From Protopterus annectens (Eukaryota > Chordata > Ceratodontiformes > Protopteridae), in the NCBI RefSeq assembly GCF_019279795.1, contig NC_056725.1:1077450782-1077514781 (forward strand): 64,000 nt of DNA, given 5' to 3'. The notes beneath the pieces were generated by a model. It worked only from the letters and a program-made list of their open reading frames with translations. It made no database searches and was not told the DNA's origin. A program made the translations under genes and the position numbers. How positions within the stretch are numbered: the stretch's first letter is position 1; every line of letters begins with the position of its first letter. Below, piece by piece: positions 35,715-44,201 of this stretch.

Positions 35715-36500
35715 ATAGGTAGGTAATATGCTATTGGCCCTAGGGCCTACAGCAGCCTAGCCATATGCTACCCTGGTCTTTGACACACATGTACTTTGAT
35801 TTCACTTGCCCCTGCCAATCAGAACCACAGAGGGGGTTCATGAGGTGTATTACCAATCTCCCAAATAATCATCAGGTGTATTTATGACAACTGCTAATGA
35901 GGAGCCTTGTTTGCTATTGCTAGGTGGTCTATTCCAGTGTATGGCATATCTCTGAGATAGGAACCTATCTCTCCAGCATGTGCTGTTTAGTGAGCTGATG
36001 AGGTTTAGGGCCCTAGATCGTGTATCCCGAAGGGATTGTGATATGTTGCCATGGTGGTTGTCACCCAGCTATGGGTGTGACATACCTCTGTATGTCCGGC
36101 AGAGGTCATCTCTGTGTGGCCGGTATGCAATACAGTCTAGATGTGGTTTTGTGAGTCAGTCTGCATAGGGCATCTGTTTGCGGCCAGTATTACCCATTGT
36201 GAGGTATGTCTGTGGCCTTTCCACCTGCTGTAGTTGTCATGTGAGGTACATACCATACAGGGCATTGTGATGAGTAGAGGAGAACACTGACCTATATTTC
36301 CCTAGATGACACACCTGTTGTCATGACACATACCACACAGACAGATTACAGGTCTAGTGTGGCACTGTCTTTATCAAAGAGGTGGCTACTGTCCACCTTT
36401 GTCCCATGTTCCCTTATCACACCTCCGGTGTTAGGTAGATCTCTACCTATGTGGTCGTTAATGGATACAGTGTTTTGGAAAGGAGGAATGGCACTGCAGT
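35715..36500 (-). mobile_element. CR1-like LINE copy 5, RT C-terminal piece, minus strand
   Basis: It begins with the CR1 3' end (TCATAGGTAGGTAATATGCTA, then CAGCCTAGCC) and continues with GATAGGAACCTATCTCTCCAG and CATGTGCTGTTTAGTG, the reverse of the codons for WRDRF..QRL and NRTCW in other copies. Similarity runs to the ACCTATGTGGT block near 36450. It is 5'-truncated and decayed, with no open frame of the family. Confidence 0.7.
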
Positions 36501-36573
36501 ATCAACACTTGTCTACAGTCCATGCCTTGGTCACCACACACCTGTTGCAGTACATATGGCCCCATCTCTCTCT

Positions 36574-36578
36574 CTATA

Positions 36579-36632
<54 letters not shown>
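36574..36632. repeat. (TA)n microsatellite
   Basis: CT repeats followed by a TA run of about 45 bp with one TGTG interruption. Confidence 0.95.
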
Positions 36633-36635
<3 letters not shown>

Positions 36636-37177
36636 CTATACACATTCATGTACACATCCATTGCTGTACACATAGATGTACAAATAGGCACATGTACAGT
36701 TCACCTTTCATGGTCGGGATATCAGTTATGCGACAGTTGTGGGATGTACAGTTATGTAATAATATTGCACAGTGTTGTGCAGAATGCATGTGGGTGTCCT
36801 CAGCCCATGTAGCTTTAGCAGGCCTCACTGGCTGTAACACAGCAGATCTGACAAATCAGTCCCACAGCGTTTAACCAGCACATGACATATATCAGCACTG
36901 CATGCTGTTTTCTATGCCACACACTACGACCTACATAGATATATGCATATAACAACCTTCAACGACAGATATCTGTCCACCCTTCACTAACAGTTGCAGT
37001 ATGTCCCTTGCCCTATGCACATGTGCAGATACCGATAGAGACGTACTGCTGCCACACATGGATGATTTGCAGTGTGTAGAGTACTCTTCAGGAACATCTA
37101 CTACATGCCAACACATACATATGAGTTACATACCTTATCTTTGTATTTCCCTGCTCTGTCTGTTACAGTTTTGTAGG

Positions 37178-37306
37178 CTTTTTTTTTTTTTTTGGTTGTT
37201 TGTTTTGGGTTTTCTCCCTCTGTTTCTGTTTCTGTCTCTGTTTCTCTCTCTGTTGTCTGTGTCTCTGTCTGTGTCTCTCCCTTGCTCTCCTCTCTATCTC
37301 CCTGTA
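37178..37306. repeat. Polypyrimidine tract on the plus strand
   Basis: T15 followed by TTTCTGTCTCTG-type low-complexity sequence to about 37306. Confidence 0.9.
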
Positions 37307-37319
37307 CCTGCAATAATAT

Positions 37320-38895
37320 TATTGCATGTGTGGACAGCAGGTACAGCCTGCTTTTCTAGGTATCTGCACTTGTGCATGTGACAGCCTCTGCACCAATTGC
37401 TGCCCACCATTCAGTAATTGCATGCAGCCTGCTGTGTGGTGATTGCATTACTCACTGTGATTGCAGCCTACTGCTATAAAATGCTAGGTTAGGTAGGCAT
37501 AGCCCTTTCAGCTTTCCAAGGTGGTGCCCATGCTTGTTTGCTCTGGACACCGTTGTGTCACTCAGAAAGTTGGTATATGTCTCTTATCTGAAGCTAGAGT
37601 TGTAGCCAGTGATATGCATGTTGTACTCAAACCTGAATGTTGCTGCTTCCAGTACACACTTCTCAGTGTAGACATGTACTCACCCCTCCAAATGCTAACA
37701 CAGGATACATGGGAGTATGTACTTTCTTTCTGAATTAGACATTTAACTGCCATACAAATGTGGTTAGTGCACTGTATTTCTGTGGCACATGCAGTGTTTG
37801 TGAACTGCTATACTGTAATTATTACGTTACTCACTTCTGAACAGTTTGTGGTTTGTTTGTGTTGACATTAGCACAGGCTGCTCAACACAACTGGACATAT
37901 TTCAGTACCGAGTATGCCTACCTACACCCTGGTTTTTGCCTGAATACACAGGTGTGTTGTACCTATGGGTAGGGGTGCAGAACTGCAAAGAACATTTTTT
38001 ATTATCATGTGAGGTTTATCTTGCTGAACATACAGGGTTGCTGTGTACCTGTTAGTCTATCAAGGCAAGTAGTCTGTCTACGTAGCTTCCACCTGTGAAC
38101 ATATCCAGATGGTAGCTAGAGGTTAGCCTATCATACTTTGTCTGTGCACCACACCAGTCTTTTCAGCACTGGCACATTGGCATTGTCACAGTTGGTTGCT
38201 AGCAGTACATGGCTACATCCTGTGATATTTCTGTGTTGTACTCCTACATAAGGGCATGCTTGTGGAACTCCTTCCAAAGCTATTTGCAGAGTGTGTAGCA
38301 GCAGTAATGCTGATATGCCTGTGTGTTTCTGCCTCTGCCAGGCCTCAGATACTCTCAGGTAGATATTTGAATGGCCTCAGTGAATGGCACATATAAGTGA
38401 GATACACCTGCAATATATTACAGACATATTGCAGTTGAGACTTTCTTGGGAATCAGAGCATATGTATACCTACACCTTTTCTGACGTGCAAGCAGTATCT
38501 ACTCTCACCTATTGACATTATTCATTACGTGTGATTCCACACTTGTCTGCCTAAAGTTAGTACTTTCCAGAGTGATTCAGTGGGGCACAGCTAACATTTG
38601 TTTACAAACGAGGGACATCCCTGTAAAGCAGTCACAGTTGGGGTGTCTGGCCTCTGCCCTATTCAACTTTGCCAGTATTTATCCTGGTCTGATACTGTGT
38701 GGTGTTTGTAAGGTGCCACTGTAACATTATTCCCTGCCTGGATGGCTGGTTCTCTTTTTACAGTCATGTCATGCAATTCCACAACAACTGCTGGTAAAGA
38801 CCCACAGAGCAGGATTTGTGTTATACCATTCCTAATTTCCATTTACATTCCCTCATTGTAATGCATGATGTATTTATTTCAGCGCCAAGTTATTT
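37320..38895. other. Unannotated DNA inside the Harbinger element
   Basis: No gene, repeat family or splice-supported exon could be recognised on either strand. Confidence 0.4.
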
Positions 38896-38904
38896 GTACA
38901 TCTG

Positions 38905-38975
38905 CTGTGGCTTAGTGGTAATTCATGCAGTCTGTTGTGTCAATGGTCTGGGGTTCGAGACTGGCAGAGGTCTTT
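38905..38975 (+). repeat. tRNA-derived SINE-like sequence
   Basis: TGTGGCTTAGTGGTAATTCA (A-box-like) is followed after about 35 nt by GGGGTTCGAGACT (B box). No closing acceptor stem is visible. Confidence 0.55.
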
Positions 38976-39009
38976 TCTTTTGCTGCTGAGCAAAACAAGG
39001 ACCCTTCCA

Positions 39010-39145
39010 TAGAGTGACTAAGGCACTTTTAAGCAGTTGTAAGTGGGTTTGCGTGGGTTTGTGTGATGCTTAGCAATGCTTAGCTAAGCGCATATGTGCG
39101 CGCACTCGCTTAAACCTGCTTACTACCGCATAAAAGTGCTTACTC
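39010..39145. repeat. GCTTAGC / GCGCGCACTCGCTTAA repeat patch
   Basis: Short words such as GCTTAGC, GTAAGTGGG and TGCGCGC recur. The composition resembles the left-side minisatellite at 18240-18485. Confidence 0.4.
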
Positions 39146-39689
39146 CCCAGCTAATTTCTTTTAAAGAAAAGAAAATGGGGAGATAGGAAAGTGGTGAAAA
39201 AGGGGGCACAAAGAGGGACAGACAGTAGGTAAACAAGCTTGGGATTTGCAGGACGGGTGTAGGGAAGGTCCATAGCTGCCCATTTCTTTACCAGCAACAG
39301 CTGTGCATATGCAATAAATTTGGAGTGAATTTTGAAACCATCCACTCCTAGGAGAGGGGTGAGGACAACAAAGTATGTTGTACTGCCAATTATAATTATT
39401 AGTTTACATGTCCAATGGACATGTGTGTGAAATGGGCAGCTATGTATGGGGTGTATTTTTTTTGTGGGTACAGATTGCCTTTTTTTTTTTCAGGTGAGAG
39501 TGGAATGTGAGGTAGAGGAAGTAGGAATGTTCGGGGAGGTAGGTTGTGGAGGTAAACAGACAAGACAGACAAGACGCATACAGGGGCGGTGTATGACACA
39601 TGGGGTGGGTGAACACAATTGATGGGGTTGGATGTTTGGAAATCGCAAGCCCATGAGCCCACAGATGGTAACAGTGGAACTGAGATCCC

Positions 39690-41718
39690 CACTCATGGGC
39701 AGTCACCACTGCACCTTCACAGCCCCGAGGGTGGCTGTGCTGGTGGCTGCATAGGATGGGCAGGCTCACCCACGAGATGCGCCACTCTCGCCTTGAGCTG
39801 GCATAGGGGATCAGCGACTGAACGCTGGATCTCCCTACACACCACAGCCCGGACCCCTCGAAGGGTGACAGGTGGCCCTTCTCCGCCCATGCTTGCACGG
39901 GGGACAAGACCCATCCCCTGCAGCACTTCCACCTGAAGGTGGCACAGGTCCATTGGAGGAGGGGAGCCCGGGCTGGGCACCGGACCTGCTGGTGCCAGGT
40001 GCACTCGCCAGCTGAAGAGGGACAGGTGGGTCCGCTGGGACTGGCCTTCCCATACGTTCTGTGATTAGGTGTGTTTAATTACAACATAAACAACAGCATT
40101 CCAGATTAGTTGTAACAGCATGCAGTCACATTCCCATTAACCCAACACACCAAGGTTCCAACAGTTGAACAGCAAGCATAACACATGCATATATTGAATG
40201 GCAGTGGATATTCCAACAGCATGCAGGGATGTTTGGTAGCAACAGGCCACCATGATTGTGGTGTTTGAACAGGGCATATGCATCAACATGAATGCAAATA
40301 TTTATAGAACAATAGGACATATGTCCCAACAAATATTTAAGATTACACATACCCACTGAGGTATGTAATTGCATGGTTTATGCACATACAGTAGGGTGTA
40401 GAAGAAAACCTTGATTAACATCTTATAATTACTTTTAGTCTACACTACATTCCTAGTGACTGCAAGTGTATATCCCTACATGTATTATTACACTTGCCAC
40501 CATGCATTAAGTTGTGTAATGGGTTTGGCTAGTTCAATATATGCCTGACCTATATCTGACATACTAACTGTCCAAGATGCAGATGTTACTGCTACATATT
40601 CCTTGATTGCATTTATATTTCTTTATCTACATATCTGGATGTTTTCTTGACACACACTCACATTTCTGGGGTACAAATTAACATGCTACTCGTGTGTCAG
40701 ATTTACTTATGCATGCCAGCCAGTAACTGACTGTTGAGGACTGTATATATGCTTCACAGCTACTAGCACCTCCATCACCCACTTTATATGGGACTGCACA
40801 ACTCTGGGTTGCCAGCACTTTTTAAAACAGTACTATTTGTATAATGCAAGGGTACAACAACATTTCAAACTAAGTGACACAGACACATTCTGGGTTTTAG
40901 ACCTTTATTAATGATATTACACACTTTTCCACAGGCTCACTCCTTTATTTGTTATAACAGTGCATATGGAAGACATATTCAAGACATATTATACCTTTAT
41001 TAATAGGTTAGAACACTCTTTTTCAGGCTCACTCACTTATTTTATATGACAGTACCTGCAGAGATATTATTCCGGACATATGTTACCTTTCTTAATGGGT
41101 TACTACACTCTTTTTCTGGCTCTCTGACTTTTTTATCTGACAGTACATGCAGAGGACTTATTCAGGCCATTTTATGGCTGTATTATTGGACTACAACATG
41201 TTATTTCATGCTCTCTCCCCTATTTTATATAACAATACATGCAGAATAATCACTAACCTGCCTGGTGGCGCAGCCTTAGCAGCCTATCTGTATAGGCTTG
41301 CTGATTCTCAGCATGGTCACCTGCAGCTGTAAAGTAAATAAAGGGATATTGAGACATACCTATCCATTATAATCAATTATCAATTCTTACATACTGCATT
41401 CCATGGCTACCTTCTCAGTTGTGGGGCATCCTGCATCCCACGGGCCTCCTGTATCCATTGGTTCAGGCGGTCATGCTTCCATCTCTTCAGGTCTGAATGG
41501 TGGTGATGGACCTGCTCACCAGTCCGTGGAATGCCTGTGACACTGGTGAGGTCATGAGCTAACCGGTTCCAAGCCTCTGCCTTGTACTCCATCCCTTGGA
41601 ACTGGCCCTGCAGGAGTCTTGACTCATGATGGTGGACAAGGAGCCAAACCATGTATTTCGACTCCTCGATGCCCCAACGTTGTGCTCGGAAGCATGTACC
41701 CTCTCCAGCACCAGCCAT
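39690..41718 (-). CDS. Type-A Myb/SANT-like Harbinger accessory gene (copy A1)
   Basis: The first exon (41718-41407, minus) is open for 104 codons: MAGAGEGTCFRAQRWGIEES, then KAEAWNRLAHDLTSVTG, IPRTGEQVHHHHSDLKRWK. Homologues at 53229 (plus) and 58003 (minus) share W-G-x-x-x-SK, SEAWN and LTSVT, giving a Myb/SANT-type helical domain. A donor lies at CTGAGAAG|GTAGCC (about 41408). A last exon (about 40061-39700) follows an acceptor AATCACAG and encodes a Pro-rich stretch, then a helical segment RAVVCREIQRSVADPLCQLK in the frame ending at 39717. A possible 68-nt internal exon (about 41265-41332) would lead into a stop, so the exon chain is unresolved. It lies 1.2 kb inside the right element end. 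Confidence 0.6.
40080..41264. other. Probable intronic DNA of the type-A gene
   Basis: No coding motif. Between 40890 and 41240 the pattern 'ATTATTC.GGACATATT..ACCTTT.TTAAT...' recurs about three to four times at roughly 90-bp spacing (AACACTCTTTTTCAGGCTC, ACACTCTTTTTCTGGCTC), a decayed tandem repeat. Confidence 0.45.
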
Positions 41719-41911
41719 TCTAACTGCAGATGTGAGCTACAATCAGTTATGGTGAATATTCCCGCTTATGGGGCTTAAATATGCCGCATTTCCCACACTT
41801 TTTTGTGATTGGCTGTTTTTGAAAATTCTCGGCTGACTGCAGACCTGCTTAGTAATGGTTAATCTACCATTACTAAGTATATGTATGTTAACAGTGGCTG
41901 TTTCTCCTAAG

Positions 41912-41977
41912 TTGTCATGGCTTAGTGGTTCTGTACTTTGATTATGATGCACAGAGTCCTGGGTTCGAACCTTATCA
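41912..41977 (+). repeat. tRNA-derived SINE-like sequence
   Basis: CATGGCTTAGTGGTTCTGTA (A-box-like) is followed by TGGGTTCGAACCTT (B box) about 30 nt later. This is a good internal Pol III promoter pattern, with no acceptor stem. Confidence 0.6.
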
Positions 41978-42094
41978 TTCATTTTATTTTCATACTGTCC
42001 CGACAGGCTAGGGGGTGTGGCTGCGTTTAAGCAACTTTGCTGTACGTTGCTCCACGGTGCCCTGGTTGGCACGGTGCTCATGTCCGCGCAAACA

Positions 42095-42250
42095 CATTCC
42101 GCTGGTTAAAGTGCTATTTCACTTTGGGCACCTCTATTACGCTGGGTAAAGCACTCTTAAACTTTGGACAACTCTATTGCACTGGGTAAAGCGCTATTAA
42201 ACTATGGGCAACTCTATTGCGCTCGGCACAGTGTTGCTTAACTGCAAGCA
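42095..42250. repeat. Minisatellite, about three to four units of 40-48 bp
   Basis: Units of the form GCTGGGTAAAGCGCTATTAA followed by ACTWTGGGCAACTCTATTGC repeat from 42098 to 42245. The array lies in the right subterminal region of the Harbinger element. Confidence 0.8.
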
Positions 42251-42387
42251 ATTATATATCAGGATCCTTTAAAAATATATATTTTGTTCACTGATACATT
42301 GGCCATTTCACTGCTTTTTACTAATATTTTAATCATATTTGTCAGGTATTATTCCATGTACTGATGTAAAACATAAATAAGAAGGGG

Positions 42388-42452
42388 AGTGGTGGGACTC
42401 AAACTGTGAATGCCTCTTTTTTGTGCGAACGCTCTACCATTACGCTGTTGCC
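42388..42452 (-). repeat. tRNA-derived sequence
   Basis: On the minus strand GCGTAATGGTAGAGCGTTCG is a near-canonical tRNA D-arm/A box, and CAGTTTGAGTCCC is B-box-like, about 35 nt apart. A full cloverleaf is not evident. Confidence 0.55.
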
Positions 42453-42459
42453 ATTTGGT

Positions 42460-42900
42460 GTGATTTGCATAAACATTCTTTCTTATGCTCTTCCATGTTG
42501 GAATTGCTAACTACAGCTAAGCAATGGGCACACCTGCGCACACACGCGCAAATACGGGCAGCTATTTCAGGATTAAAAAAAATAAAATTAGTGTTTTACT
42601 TTTTATAACTGTGATGGGGGTTTATAATGTGAGGGAGTGTGGTGTTCGGTGCAAGGACATTTGAGTGGACTCACTCTTGTGTAATTTCATTTTACTTTTC
42701 CAAACCCTGCAGGGGCGTGGACATTTAGACTGTTCGGCAGTCGGACATGCCCCCTACTTTCCTACACGGTCCGTGTAAGACTTACCATTGAGTCAGCATG
42801 CCCTCATGAATAGTCATGGCATGCTCATGTCATACCGTTCAACTGCAGCCTCCGAGTAAGACTAATTAAGTCTTACATGGAGGATTTGTGAATCCTGGGG
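42460..42900. other. Right subterminal region of the Harbinger element
   Basis: Non-coding. It contains CCTACACGGTCCGTGTAAG, an almost perfect palindrome at 42762-42780, AAGTCTTACATGGAGG near 42868, and AGGGGCGTGG near 42711. Half-sites of the first motif (CCTACACGGAC) and GGGGCGTG occur at 17435-17475 near the left end. Confidence 0.55.
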
Positions 42901-42903
42901 TAA
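42901..42903. repeat. Right target-site duplication TAA
   Basis: It matches 17340-17342. Joining the flanks through one TAA gives ACACTAAGAAAGATAGATG, an in-frame continuation of the LINE. Confidence 0.85.
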
Positions 42904-43491
42904 GAAAGATAGATGTGATAAAAGCAATGTGCAGTATTAAAACAGACCAGGTTCTATCATGCACTTCCACAAAAAAAAAAAAAATCAGCACAGATAGAAA
43001 AACTTAGAAGATACATAGATAAATATAAAGGAAAAGTACAAAATAAGAAATTTATATATGACTCAAAAAAGTTTTATAGAAAATTGGGAAACAAGGTAAA
43101 AGGACTTGAAAGACTGCCAACAAAGAATAAATAGATACATTTTGGAGAAGTATCTATGAAGATCCTGTGGAACATAACAAAGATTCTATATGTATAAAAG
43201 AAGTAAAAGAAAGAATAAGAAGTTTAAAGGTACAGGATATGAAATGGTATGAAGTAACAGCCAGAGAGATCGAAACAAAGTTAAGGAATTATCTAATTAT
43301 TAAACCCCAGGTCCAGATGCACTACCTAACTTTTGGTTAAAAGTAATGACATCTTTGCATAAAGACTTAGCCATAAGTAAGAACTATTTATGTGCACACC
43401 CTGAACAGACACCAACCTGGTTAACAACAGTAAAACAATGCTCTTACTTAAGAGTGAACCTGCAAGCTACCCTAAAAATTATAGAGCATTA

Positions 43492-44053
43492 TACAACAAT
43501 CCCCATTAAAATTCCAAAACGTGCACGCTGATTGGCAGCGTGCACTTTGTAAATCTGAGTTATAGTAATGAAAAAAGGTCTGGTCGCCCAAACTTTTTCC
43601 ATTACTATAACTCTTTTTTTACAGCAATAGAGAACGCAAGATCTCCATTGTGTCACACTGACTTGCTATGTTAAACGAGTTTAACATAGCGAGACAGTTT
43701 GTAAAATGCACCGGAGATCTTGTTTTCTCCATTGCTTTTTTCAAAACTGTCTTGCTATGTTAAATGTGTTTAACATAGCGAAAAAGCAACGGAGATCTCC
43801 GTTGCTTTTTTGTGTTCTCGCTATGTTAAACCCATTTAACATAGCGAAACAGTTTGTAAAAAGCAACGGAGATCTTGCTTTCTCCGTTGCTTTTTGCCCA
43901 CAGCTCTGATGTACTGCGTGGGCATACGCATGCCCAGTACATCAGAATTGCCGCAGAATAATAGACAGCTGCGGAAGGGCAGCAAGGAGGCATTATACAA
44001 TGCCATTATTTAAGAAAAGTAATTATTTTTTTTTCTTAAATAATGTCATTGTA
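43492..44053. mobile_element. Foldback element rich in palindromes, TA target duplication
   Basis: Ends TACAAC...TTGTA are flanked by TA on each side (43490-43491 and 44054-44055). Removing it leaves GCATTAATAACTTGC, which restores the LINE frame RALITCL. Inside are three palindromes built on GCTATGTTAAA/TTTAACATAGC (43665-43690, 43754-43779, 43820-43845) and a perfect 30-bp palindrome at 43781-43810 (half AAAAAGCAACGGAGA). There is also a looser AAGCAACGGAGATCTTGC / CTCCGTTGC hairpin at 43858-43895, and a terminal hairpin at 43990-44053. A TA duplication fits the Tc1/mariner group. There is no coding capacity. Confidence 0.75.
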
Positions 44054-44058
44054 TAATA

Positions 44059-44201
44059 GCAATAACCCACTTCTGGGTGTGGGTAATGCTGGATTTACCC
44101 ACGGTTGGCTTTGTTTGGCCACTCGGGCTTTGCCCTTGTGACCAAACCACACCAGCCATGGGTAAATCCAGCATTACCCACACCCAGGCGTGGGTTATTG
44201 C
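44059..44201. mobile_element. Small MITE, 143 bp, 7-bp target-site duplication
   Basis: Terminal inverted repeats of about 45 bp begin GCAATAACCCAC and share GGGTGTGGGTAATGCTGGAT, leaving a short GC-rich loop. TATAATA flanks it at 44052-44058 and 44202-44208. The left copy of the duplication includes the end of the foldback element, so this MITE inserted later. Superfamily unclear. Confidence 0.8.

Larger units (their letters stand above)
17343..42900. mobile_element. Giant PIF/Harbinger element, 25.6 kb
   Basis: The left end GGGCTGGATTCATGAAGG and the right end (reversed) CCCCAGGATTCACAAATCC share GGATTCA as a degenerate terminal repeat. TAA flanks both sides. Excision leaving one TAA joins the interrupted LINE in frame: GNRSIKTL continues as RKIDVIKAMC. 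Inside are a HARBI1-type transposase near the left end (18733-19883, plus), a type-A Myb gene near the right end (41718-39690, minus) and a type-B Myb gene (34702-31491, minus). Subterminal sequences share TACACGGAC and GTAAGACT motifs. At least five CR1 copies, a 236-bp tandem array and microsatellites account for part of the size. The ends are secured by the host frame; the content as one original unit is inference. Confidence 0.85.

Noticed and set aside
36323-36874. 183-codon plus-strand frame
   Set aside because: It crosses a decayed CR1 fragment and a TA tract; composition and content argue against a gene.
37001-37381. 126-codon frame with a hydrophobic Leu/Phe/Ser run
   Set aside because: The hydrophobic part is the translation of the polypyrimidine tract, not a membrane segment.
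42388-42452. Functional tRNA gene
   Set aside because: A and B boxes are good, but no acceptor stem closes the sequence. Treated as tRNA-derived repeat.
44077-44190. First 40 codons of the frame 44077-44451 as LINE protein
   Set aside because: They are read through the 143-bp MITE; LINE similarity begins at TCLLMTYKL after 44208.
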